64,000 nucleotides of DNA, taken from positions 618,477 through 682,476 of the forward strand of contig CAZCHE010000002.1 of assembly GCA_964498395.1 (NCBI GenBank). The letters run 5' to 3'. Position numbers and translations under genes: made by a program. This stretch comes from Parapedobacter sp964498395 (GTDB lineage: Bacteria; Bacteroidota; Bacteroidia; Sphingobacteriales; Sphingobacteriaceae). Below the pieces are notes generated by a model. It worked only from the letters and a program-made list of their open reading frames with translations. It was not told the origin of the DNA and did not search any database. Numbering within the stretch: the stretch's first letter is position 1; each line of letters begins with the position of its first letter. Positions 42,091-49,593 of this stretch are shown piece after piece.

Positions 42091-42870
42091 TCACTTCCCA
42101 AACTCCACCCGGATGATATCACCTTTATTAAGGCCCAGTAAGCCGCTCGCATTACCTTTATTGATGGCGATTTCCAAGTAGTTACTGATACCGAATAGAC
42201 AGAGTTTCTCACCCTCGGGTACCTCATTGTAATGCCAACTCATTTGATCGATGGTTTCATTCCGTCTGAAATACACCACAAAGCTACGTCCACGCTGCAC
42301 TTTGTTGAACAGCTCTTTGCTGATGTTGCTGATGACATTGCCAAATGAGTCGATGAAGACCACGCTCCCACGTAAACTGTCTTTTTCCACGACGGGCTGT
42401 ACCAAGGTGCGGTCTACCAACGTATCCACAGGATCCCCGATCTCGGTAAGTTTGCCGCCCTTGGCCAAGTGACACGCTGCCTTGGTGAAAATATCGGTAA
42501 GTGGGAAATGCAGGTATTTTAAATTTTGGATGATGTTCAGTTCAACGATTTCCTGCGGTGGCCCATCGAGCACCAATGAAAAGATACCATTATCAGCACC
42601 GACAAAAAAGTGGTTGTTATATCGGAGGGCTAAATAGCGGGTATCTTCATTGAACACCGAATCGATACCAATCAGGTGCACGGTCTTCTCGGGGAAATAT
42701 CGGTATGCGTTTTTCAGTACATATGCGGCGTGCTGGATATCAAATGAAGGGATATCATGGGAAATATCAATCAATTGCACAGCCGGTAATTGGCTGATAA
42801 TGCTGCCCTTAAGTGCTGCCTGGTAAAAATCCTTATGTCCTAAATCAGTAGTTAAGGTAATGACACCCAT
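42091..42870 (-). CDS. SAM hydroxide adenosyltransferase (DUF62/chlorinase-fluorinase family)
   Basis: This family hydrolyses S-adenosylmethionine to adenosine and methionine; halogenase relatives instead use chloride or fluoride. The 259-residue protein begins MGVITLTTDLGHKDFYQAAL, the conserved N-terminus in which the Asp of TTDLG binds ribose, and includes DISHDIPSFDIQHAAYVLKN and DNGIFSLVL. The conserved hydrolase H-R-D triad was not confirmed by eye. An upstream in-frame ATG (42981) would add 37 residues without homology, so the inner ATG is used. It lies in a leftward cluster with a coiled-coil membrane protein and an ABC exporter. True halogenase activity is unlikely without the diagnostic loop insertion. 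Confidence 0.87.
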   Translation of the reverse strand: MGVITLTTDLGHKDFYQAALKGSIISQLPAVQLIDISHDIPSFDIQHAAYVLKNAYRYFPEKTVHLIGIDSVFNEDTRYLALRYNNHFFVGADNGIFSLVLDGPPQEIVELNIIQNLKYLHFPLTDIFTKAACHLAKGGKLTEIGDPVDTLVDRTLVQPVVEKDSLRGSVVFIDSFGNVISNISKELFNKVQRGRSFVVYFRRNETIDQMSWHYNEVPEGEKLCLFGISNYLEIAINKGNASGLLGLNKGDIIRVEFGK

Positions 42871-43125
42871 ACCCACGTTGCTTCTAAAATTCGATATTCC
42901 TGCAAAAAATAAACGACCATATCCCGATGGCCAGCGTACGTGCTGAAACGATCCGTACAAAACGTCATACAGGCGCTTCAATGCTCACCATGAAAACCAT
43001 GAAAGAATTACGCGCAAAAATAGGATAAATTCTATATACCTACTTATTGGCTTTCACCGTTGACCGTTCCAAATGCTCATTTAATATCGTTGCCGGTTAC
43101 GACAAGTATAGTATTAAATTTTGGA

Positions 43126-43148
43126 ATTGCCAACGAAGGGTTGGCAAT
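43126..43148 (-). terminator. Hairpin after the MBL-fold gene, possible terminator
   Basis: A perfect 9-bp stem ATTGCCAAC (43126-43134) and GTTGGCAAT (43140-43148) with a 5-nt loop lies just after the stop of the MBL-fold hydrolase. The following minus-strand sequence is AT-rich but lacks a T-run, so termination strength is uncertain. The rest of the 283-bp spacer 42871-43153 shows no gene. Confidence 0.45.
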
Positions 43149-43153
43149 GACAA

Positions 43154-43936
43154 TCACTGCTTAACGGCATCCACAATCCGGTAGCCATCCGATTCTTTCG
43201 CCTGAGGGCGCCCGATGGCGATATTGGTCGAATGATAGAAGAGAAAGATCCATCCTTCAGGAGCACCTTGTTCCCAATATTGCTGGCGCAAGGCCATGGA
43301 CTTCCGCCCATCGAAATCGTATTTGGCAGCAAATTGCCGAAAGAATTGCTCCGGTTCGGGAGCCTCATCCCCGCCAAAGAAGAAATGCTCACCGCCTGTG
43401 CGGATATGGAATACCTGATGGTACTCGGTGTGGCCACCAGACTGTTCGTAACTGATCTCGTTGTTGAGGATACCATCGCCCTCCACCAATAATAAGTTAC
43501 CACTCCGTTGCAGCACATCGAATATCTCTGTTTTATAGGAATCGGATTTGCCACTGTACGCATCTTCCCACTCACCACGCTGGATCACGTATTCGGCTTC
43601 GGGAAAAGCCAGCCGCAATGTTCCTCCCTCATCGGTAACCATGCCGCTTGCATGGTCTTTATGCAAATGAGAAAGGAGTACATATTTGACATCATTCGGA
43701 TCAAAACCCGCGTTACGGATATTGTCGTGCAACACCAAACCGCCAGCAGGATTGGTAAACCCTAAGCCTGTGTCAAGCAATAACAGCCCATTGGCCGACT
43801 CAATCAAAAACGGGTGCACATGGATGAATAGGGAGCCTGGGCGGTCTTTTCGGTCATGGATGGTAGGGTCAAAAGGCAAGAATTTCTTGGATGAATCGAC
43901 GGAAAAAGAACCTTCGGATAACGAATATGCTTGCAT
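43154..43936 (-). CDS. MBL-fold metallo-hydrolase
   Basis: A 260-residue hydrolase of the metallo-beta-lactamase fold. The zinc signature HxHxDH appears in LLSHLHKDHASGMV (about residues 90-103), with later metal-ligand candidates in SGGHTEYHQVF (about 169-179) and FGGDEAP (about 190-196). No signal peptide is seen. The opening QAYSLSEGSFSVDSSKKFLPF and the LLLDTGLGF strand (about 54-62) resemble quorum-quenching lactonase-like or glyoxalase II-like proteins; substrate cannot be assigned. It diverges from recJ with 117 bp between starts. It is isolated in its transcript, followed by a hairpin. Confidence 0.88.
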   Translation of the reverse strand: MQAYSLSEGSFSVDSSKKFLPFDPTIHDRKDRPGSLFIHVHPFLIESANGLLLLDTGLGFTNPAGGLVLHDNIRNAGFDPNDVKYVLLSHLHKDHASGMVTDEGGTLRLAFPEAEYVIQRGEWEDAYSGKSDSYKTEIFDVLQRSGNLLLVEGDGILNNEISYEQSGGHTEYHQVFHIRTGGEHFFFGGDEAPEPEQFFRQFAAKYDFDGRKSMALRQQYWEQGAPEGWIFLFYHSTNIAIGRPQAKESDGYRIVDAVKQ

Positions 43937-43999
43937 ATTTTGTATTGTATTGAGTCTTTGAATGTTACGGAATGAATGCCTTGGCGGCGTACGGCAATG

Positions 44000-44031
44000 T
44001 TAGGTAAATATTTTCCCAAACCGTATCTTTA
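44000..44031 (+). promoter_or_regulatory. Promoter of recJ
   Basis: TTAG (44000-44003, three of four positions of TTTG) and TATCTTTA (44024-44031, seven of eight positions of TAnnTTTG) are spaced by exactly 20 bp. The transcript would start near 44038, 16 nt before the ATG at 44054, which supports that start over the in-frame ATG at 43976. Confidence 0.5.
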
Positions 44032-44053
44032 CCCATTCGTAGCGAGCAAAGAT

Positions 44054-45754
44054 ATGCAAAAAAGATGGGCAATAGCCTCATGTCGTGACCAAGCAGCGTC
44101 TCAGAAACTCCGGGTAGCACTCGGTGTTGATGCCATGATAGCCGATCTGTTGGTGAATAGGGGGGTTGAAAATTTTGAGGAGGCCAAACGCTTTTTCCGG
44201 CCCGATTTAGCTTCGCTGCACGACCCATTCCTCATGCAGGATATGGATGTCGCCATTGCACGTATCGAGCGGGCCATCGGCAATAATGAAAAAGTGCTGA
44301 TCTATGGGGATTACGATGTGGATGGCACGACTGCCGTGGCGGTGGTATATAGTTTTTTCAGGCAATTTCATTCGCGTTTGGAATATTACTTGCCTGATCG
44401 TTATGTCGAAGGGTATGGAATATCGACCCAAGGCATTGACTATGCAGCCCAGCATGGCTTCTCATTGATCATTGCGTTGGATTGCGGCATCAAGTCATCG
44501 GATAAGGTGGCCTACGCCCGCGAGCGAAACATTGACTTCATCATCGGCGACCATCATCTTCCGGGTGATCAATTGCCGGATGCCGTGGCGGTGCTCGATC
44601 CTAAGCGATTGGACTGTTCGTACCCGTATAAAGAGCTTTCCGGTTGTGGTATTGGTTTCAAGATCATTCAGGCGTTTATCCAAAAAAATAACATGGATAT
44701 CAACCAGTGCTACCAATACTTGGATTTGGTAGCCGTGAGTATCGCTTCGGATATTGTGCCCATCACGGGTGAAAACCGGGTGCTAACCCATTATGGCCTG
44801 CTTAAGCTGAACAGCAATCCCTGTTGTGGCTTGCAATCATTGATCGACTTATCTACGCATAAAGGCAGTCATTTTACCGTGAATGATGTGGTGTTTCAGA
44901 TCGGGCCCCGCATCAACGCCGCTGGCCGGATTAATCACGCCAAGGATGCGGTTCAGCTATTGATTTCGAAGTCACTTCAAGAGGCATCGGTGTACAGTAA
45001 TAATATCGATGTACAAAACTCCCAACGCAAGGATTTTGACCTGAAGATCACGGAGGAAGCGCTGGCGATCATCGATAATGATGACGAACTCCAGAAGCGG
45101 AAAACCACCGTGGTGTTCAAGCCCGATTGGCATAAGGGGGTCATCGGCATCGTGGCTTCGCGCCTTACCGAGAAATATTACCGACCCACGGTCGTGCTGA
45201 CCCAAACCAATGGCCATGTGTCCGGATCAGCGCGTTCGGTAGTGGGGTTTGATCTGTATGAGGCCCTAAGCGAATGCAGTGACTTGCTCGATCAGTTTGG
45301 TGGCCATAAGTATGCGGCTGGCTTGACCATGAAACCCGAAAATATCGTCTCATTCCAGCAACGCTTTGAAGCGGTCGTATCGGCCAGTATCGAACCGCGC
45401 ATGCTCCAAAAAGAGATGAACATTGAAGCCGTATTGGCATTGTCGGCAATAGACGCCAAGTTTTTCCGGATTTTGAAACAGTTCGAGCCGTTTGGCCCTC
45501 AAAATGAAGCACCATTATTTCTCAGCAAGCAAGTGCATGTCTGCGGTGCCGCGATGGTAGTCGGTGGAAACCACCTCAAAATGACCGTAGCGCAAAAAGA
45601 TACACCAAGTTTTGACTGCATCGGTTTCGGGCTGGCACACTATGCAGAAGCGATCAATAGAGGAGGAACCTTTGATATTTGCTATGCGATTGAAGAGAAT
45701 GTATGGCGCGACAAACGGAATATCCAGTTGAATGTGAAGGATATTAGGTGTTAG
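44054..45754 (+). CDS. recJ: Single-stranded-DNA-specific exonuclease RecJ
   Basis: RecJ degrades single-stranded DNA 5' to 3' in recombinational repair (RecFOR pathway) and mismatch repair. The 566-residue protein carries the DHH-family motifs: DYDVDG (Asp86, Asp88, Asp90), a DCG strand (LIIALDCGIKSS), and GDHHLPG (Asp166, His167, His168), then a DHHA1 domain with GGHKYAAGLTM and a C-terminal OB-like part. The start MQKRWAIASC was chosen because a promoter lies just upstream and the extra 26 residues of the longer frame are not conserved in character. It is followed by lptB after a fold-back spacer. Confidence 0.94.
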   Translation: MQKRWAIASCRDQAASQKLRVALGVDAMIADLLVNRGVENFEEAKRFFRPDLASLHDPFLMQDMDVAIARIERAIGNNEKVLIYGDYDVDGTTAVAVVYSFFRQFHSRLEYYLPDRYVEGYGISTQGIDYAAQHGFSLIIALDCGIKSSDKVAYARERNIDFIIGDHHLPGDQLPDAVAVLDPKRLDCSYPYKELSGCGIGFKIIQAFIQKNNMDINQCYQYLDLVAVSIASDIVPITGENRVLTHYGLLKLNSNPCCGLQSLIDLSTHKGSHFTVNDVVFQIGPRINAAGRINHAKDAVQLLISKSLQEASVYSNNIDVQNSQRKDFDLKITEEALAIIDNDDELQKRKTTVVFKPDWHKGVIGIVASRLTEKYYRPTVVLTQTNGHVSGSARSVVGFDLYEALSECSDLLDQFGGHKYAAGLTMKPENIVSFQQRFEAVVSASIEPRMLQKEMNIEAVLALSAIDAKFFRILKQFEPFGPQNEAPLFLSKQVHVCGAAMVVGGNHLKMTVAQKDTPSFDCIGFGLAHYAEAINRGGTFDICYAIEENVWRDKRNIQLNVKDIRC

Positions 45755-45770
45755 TCTATTGCGGTAAATT

Positions 45771-45858
45771 TGTGTTTTTGTTTTTTTGTGCTTTCGTCAG
45801 CTGCTCCACAGAAAAACAAAAACACAGAAAAACAAAAAACAAAAACGCAAAACACATC
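45771..45858. repeat. Intergenic fold-back between recJ and lptB
   Basis: Arms TGTGTTTTTGTTTTTTTGTG (45771-45790) and CACAGAAAAACAAAAACACA (45807-45826) are 20 bp long with one mismatch (a C/T transition) around a 16-nt loop. A third, degenerate copy of the right-hand word (AAAACA-type) runs on to 45858, ending 2 bp before the lptB ATG. The A/T-biased word is unlike neighbouring coding sequence. Confidence 0.65.
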
Positions 45859-45859
45859 A

Positions 45860-46594
45860 ATGATACTAAAAGCAGAACATCTGATAAAAAAGTACCGGCA
45901 GCGCACCGTGGTCAACGATGTGTCGTTTGAGGTGGCCCAGGGAGAGATTGTAGGGTTGTTGGGGCCAAATGGCGCGGGAAAAACTACTTCATTTTACATG
46001 ATCGTGGGGCTTATCAAACCCAATGAAGGACATGTCTACTTGGATGGCGAGGACATCACGGAAGATCCCATGTACCGTAGGGCGCAAAAGGGCATTGGTT
46101 ACTTGGCTCAGGAAGCTTCGGTATTTCGGAAACTTTCGGTAGAAAACAATATTATGGCCGTGTTGGAGATCCACCACAAGAACAAGGAGGTGAGAAAAGA
46201 GAAATTAGAGGAATTGTTGGCCGAGTTTAGCTTGAATAGGGTACGCAAGAACAGGGGAGATTTATTGTCCGGTGGTGAGCGACGCCGTACCGAGATTGCG
46301 CGAGCGCTAGCTGCAAATCCGAATTTCATCCTATTAGATGAGCCATTCGCCGGTGTGGATCCCATCGCCGTGGAGGAGATACAGACTATTGTATCGAAGC
46401 TCAAGAAGCGCAATATCGGTATTTTAATCACGGATCACAATGTGCAAGAAACCTTGTCCATTACCGATCGGGCCTACTTGCTCACTGAAGGAAAGATTAT
46501 GCTTGCCGGAACACCAGAGGAAATATCCATAAACGAAATGGCACGTACGTTCTATCTCGGCCGGAATTTTGAGTTACGCAGAAAAAAACTCTAA
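45860..46594 (+). CDS. lptB: LPS export ABC transporter ATP-binding protein LptB
   Basis: LptB hydrolyses ATP to drive lipopolysaccharide extraction by LptFG from the inner membrane. The 244-residue ATPase has Walker A GPNGAGKT (residues 35-42), signature LSGGERRR, Walker B FILLDEP and the LptB-typical FAGVDPIAVEEIQ after it, plus the H-loop ITDHN. Start ATG at 45860 (MILKAEHLIKKY) gives the family N-terminus; earlier in-frame codons lie in the fold-back repeat. It is separated from lptC (25132-25716) by 20 kb, which is usual in this phylum. The next gene, a GH3 protein, starts 90 bp later after another fold-back. Confidence 0.94.
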   Translation: MILKAEHLIKKYRQRTVVNDVSFEVAQGEIVGLLGPNGAGKTTSFYMIVGLIKPNEGHVYLDGEDITEDPMYRRAQKGIGYLAQEASVFRKLSVENNIMAVLEIHHKNKEVRKEKLEELLAEFSLNRVRKNRGDLLSGGERRRTEIARALAANPNFILLDEPFAGVDPIAVEEIQTIVSKLKKRNIGILITDHNVQETLSITDRAYLLTEGKIMLAGTPEEISINEMARTFYLGRNFELRRKKL

Positions 46595-46603
46595 TGGATT
46601 TAC

Positions 46604-46658
46604 GATTTTAGATTTACGATTTTGGATTATCGACCAACCAAATCGTAAGTCTAAAATC
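46604..46658. repeat. Intergenic fold-back between lptB and the GH3 gene
   Basis: Arms GATTTTAGATTTACGATTT (46604-46622) and AAATCGTAAGTCTAAAATC (46640-46658) are 19 bp with a single C/T mismatch and a 17-nt loop. Partial extra copies of the word (GATTTACG before, CTAAATTCTAAAATCTAAAA after) extend the element from about 46596 to 46678, ending 6 bp before the next ATG. Confidence 0.65.
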
Positions 46659-46684
46659 TAAATTCTAAAATCTAAAACAAAAAA

Positions 46685-48202
46685 ATGGCACTTATAAATT
46701 CGATTTTCACCTGGATTATGAAAAAGCGCATTCATCAAATTGAGCTTTTCATGAAATATCCACATGAGGTACAAGACGAATGGTTCCAGAGCTTGATCTC
46801 TACTGCCGAAGCCACAGAATGGGGTAAGAAATATGACTACAATTCTATCTTAACGCCGGAAACCTATAAGGAACGTGTACCAATCCAAGACTATAACAGC
46901 CTTAAACCTTACATCGATCGGATGATTCAGGGCGAGCATAACATTTTGTGGCCCTCAGACATCAAATGGTTCGCCAAATCGTCCGGTACTACGGCAGATC
47001 GTAGCAAATTCATCCCCGTGAGCGAGGAAGCCCTTGAAGACTGTCACTACCAAGGGGGCAAAGACATGCTTTCGGTGTATTGCCATAACCGACCTGCTAC
47101 GAAGATACTGACCGGCAAATCGGTGGTGTTGGGTGGAAGCTCCCAAATCATCAGCATCAATTCCGACTCTTATTACGGGGATCTCTCGTCCATTATTTTG
47201 CGGAATTTGCCTTTTTGGGCTGAGTTACATCGAACACCCAAAATTGAGGTGAGTCTCAATCCCAATTTCGAGGAGAAAATAGCACAGGCTGCACAGATCA
47301 CCATCCAGGAGAATGTCACCAACTTGGCCGGTGTACCCACCTGGAATGTGGTGTTGGCAAAACGGATACTAGAAATTACCGGAAAAGACAATTTGCTGGA
47401 AGTGTGGCCCAATTTGGAGTTTTACAGCCACGGTGGCGTAAGCTTCAAACCTTATCGCGAACAGTTCAAGAAACTCATCCCGTCTGACTCCATGTATTAC
47501 CTCGAAAACTACAATGCATCGGAAGGCTATTTTGCGTTGCAGGACCAATCCGATTCAGAGGATTTGTTGCTCATGCTCGACTATGGGATATACTACGAGT
47601 TTTTGCCCATGGAAAATCTCCAAGACGAGCACCCGAAAACGTTAGGGCTTCATGAGGTGGAACTGGGCAAGAACTATGCGCTGATCATTTCCACCAATGC
47701 GGGGCTTTGGCGCTACATGGTGGGGGATACCGTCAGATTTGTTAACTTGGACCCGTATCGCATCCAGATAACCGGGCGTACCAAGCAGTACATCAATACG
47801 TTTGGAGAAGAAGTGATCGTAGACAATGCAGACGACGCGCTTCGGAGCGCCTGTGAAGCAACCCGTGCCACGATACGCGACTATACGGGTGGGCCGGTTT
47901 ATTTCAGCGAAGGACAGGCGGGTGCTCACGAATGGATCATCGAGTTTGAAGAACAACCCGACAATTTTGATCGGTTCTGCAACGTGTTTGATGCCAGTTT
48001 GCGCGAAATTAACTCCGATTATGATGCCAAAAGGTTCAATGACATGGCGCTGCGATTCCCGATCATCCACAATGCGCCCGAGGGCACGTTCTACCGCTGG
48101 ATGAAATCGCGTGGTAAACTCGGTGGGCAAAATAAGGTGCCAAGATTGGCCAATGACAGGGCATACTTGGAAGATATTCTCAAGCAACTGAAAGGAATAT
48201 AA
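46685..48202 (+). CDS. GH3-family acyl-adenylate/amido synthetase-like protein
   Basis: A 505-residue protein of the GH3 family, best known in plants for joining amino acids to jasmonate or auxin, and widespread in Bacteroidota where its substrate is not known. Visible features are the early adenylation-type loop KSSGTTADRSKFIPVS (about residues 98-113), the YNASEGYFALQ segment (about 280-290) and GLWRYMVGDTVRF (about 339-351) matching the ATP- and acyl-binding motifs of ANL-like enzymes. The start ATG gives MALINSIFTWIMKKRIHQIE. It lies between lptB and der on the same strand. Amidation of an acyl chain or signal molecule is plausible but not shown. Confidence 0.88.
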   Translation: MALINSIFTWIMKKRIHQIELFMKYPHEVQDEWFQSLISTAEATEWGKKYDYNSILTPETYKERVPIQDYNSLKPYIDRMIQGEHNILWPSDIKWFAKSSGTTADRSKFIPVSEEALEDCHYQGGKDMLSVYCHNRPATKILTGKSVVLGGSSQIISINSDSYYGDLSSIILRNLPFWAELHRTPKIEVSLNPNFEEKIAQAAQITIQENVTNLAGVPTWNVVLAKRILEITGKDNLLEVWPNLEFYSHGGVSFKPYREQFKKLIPSDSMYYLENYNASEGYFALQDQSDSEDLLLMLDYGIYYEFLPMENLQDEHPKTLGLHEVELGKNYALIISTNAGLWRYMVGDTVRFVNLDPYRIQITGRTKQYINTFGEEVIVDNADDALRSACEATRATIRDYTGGPVYFSEGQAGAHEWIIEFEEQPDNFDRFCNVFDASLREINSDYDAKRFNDMALRFPIIHNAPEGTFYRWMKSRGKLGGQNKVPRLANDRAYLEDILKQLKGI

Positions 48203-48224
48203 ACCTTTTACCATTCCTTATCCT

Positions 48225-48232
48225 TACCTTTG
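48225..48232 (+). promoter_or_regulatory. -7 promoter element of der
   Basis: TACCTTTG is an exact TAnnTTTG, 31 bp upstream of the der ATG at 48263; the leader would be about 24 nt. The -33 region is poor. Confidence 0.45.
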
Positions 48233-48262
48233 CATTTTTGCAATCGCAGACAACATATTAAT

Positions 48263-49564
48263 ATGGCAAACATCATCGCAATAGTAGGACGGCCAAATGT
48301 CGGGAAGTCTACGCTCTATAACCGGTTGACGGAAAGTAGGAGGGCCATTGTAGACGATTACAGTGGTGTGACTCGCGACCGGCATTACGGGCAGGGCGAA
48401 TGGATCGGTAAGAAATTCACGGTAGTAGATACCGGTGGTTATGTGCACGGCTCTGATGATGTGTTCGAATCGGCCATCCGAGAGCAGGTACTGATTGCCA
48501 TTGAAGAAGCTTCTGTCATCCTGTTTATGGTAGACGTAACTACCGGTATTACCGATTTGGATGACGCCATCGCCGATGTATTGCGCCGAAGTAAGAAGCC
48601 TGTTTTTGTTGTGGCTAACAAAGTAGACCATCCACTCCTGCTACAGGAGGCCAGTATCTTCTATAGTTTCGGGCTGGGCGAAATCTATTCCATTTCATCG
48701 ATGACGGGTTCCGGTACCGGGGAATTGCTGGATGAGGTGGTCACGCATTTCGAGCAGGAGGATCAAGAGGAAGACGAACGCCCAAGATATGCTATTGTAG
48801 GCAGGCCCAACGTTGGGAAGTCATCGATGATTAATGCACTGATCGGTAAGGATCGCAATATCGTGACCCCTATAGCAGGCACGACCCGCGATTCCATCAA
48901 GATTCATTACAATCAATTTGGGCACGACTTCATCTTAATTGACACAGCCGGCTTGAGGCGGAAAACAAAAGTGCGGGAGAATATCGAGTTCTATTCGGTG
49001 ATGCGTACCATCAAGGCATTGGAGGAGTCTGATGTGGTGATCCTGATGTTGGATGCGACGGAAGGGATAGAAGCTCAGGACATCAATATCTTCCATTTGG
49101 CCGAAAAAAACAAGAAAGGTGTGGTCATCTTGGTGAATAAATGGGACTTGATTGAGAAAAACAATAAAACAACTAAAGTATTCGAAGACCTTATCCGCGA
49201 AAAGATAGCGCCGTTTACCGACGTGCCAATCATTTTTACGTCGGTGACGGAGAAACAACGGATTTTCAGGGCGATTGAAGCTGCAGCAAAAGTCTACCAA
49301 AACAAGGTAAAGAAAGTGCCCACATCGAAATTGAACGACGTGATGTTGCCCATTATCGAAAACTACCCGCCGCCGGCTACAAAGGGTAAGTACATCAAGA
49401 TCAAATACATCACGCAAATTTCGGGTAAATCACCCATGTTTGCCTTTTTCTGCAACCTGCCGCAATACATCAAAGAGCCGTATAGGCGATTTGTGGAAAA
49501 CAAACTACGGGAAAACTTCGATTTTGAAGGTGTTCCGGTGCAGGTCTATTTTAGGCAGAAATGA
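48263..49564 (+). CDS. der: Ribosome biogenesis GTPase Der (EngA)
   Basis: Der is an essential tandem-GTPase for 50S subunit assembly. The 433-residue protein carries two G domains: the first with GRPNVGKST (residues 9-17), DTGGYV and NKVD; the second with GRPNVGKSS (about 188-196), DTAGLRRK and NKWDL; then a C-terminal KH-like domain ending in FEGVPVQVYFRQK. The ATG at 48263 (MANIIAIVGRPNVG) is used; a frame extension of 11 codons lies in the promoter-leader region. It ends 29 bp before the stop of the convergent kinase gene. Confidence 0.96.
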   Translation: MANIIAIVGRPNVGKSTLYNRLTESRRAIVDDYSGVTRDRHYGQGEWIGKKFTVVDTGGYVHGSDDVFESAIREQVLIAIEEASVILFMVDVTTGITDLDDAIADVLRRSKKPVFVVANKVDHPLLLQEASIFYSFGLGEIYSISSMTGSGTGELLDEVVTHFEQEDQEEDERPRYAIVGRPNVGKSSMINALIGKDRNIVTPIAGTTRDSIKIHYNQFGHDFILIDTAGLRRKTKVRENIEFYSVMRTIKALEESDVVILMLDATEGIEAQDINIFHLAEKNKKGVVILVNKWDLIEKNNKTTKVFEDLIREKIAPFTDVPIIFTSVTEKQRIFRAIEAAAKVYQNKVKKVPTSKLNDVMLPIIENYPPPATKGKYIKIKYITQISGKSPMFAFFCNLPQYIKEPYRRFVENKLRENFDFEGVPVQVYFRQK

Positions 49565-49593
49565 TGAATATTTACTGATTATCTAACTACGGA

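Noticed and set aside
42091..42981. Halogenase (fluorinase/chlorinase) function for the SAM-family gene
   Set aside because: Most bacterial members are SAM hydrolases; the diagnostic halogenase loop was not seen, and no halogenated-metabolite genes are nearby.
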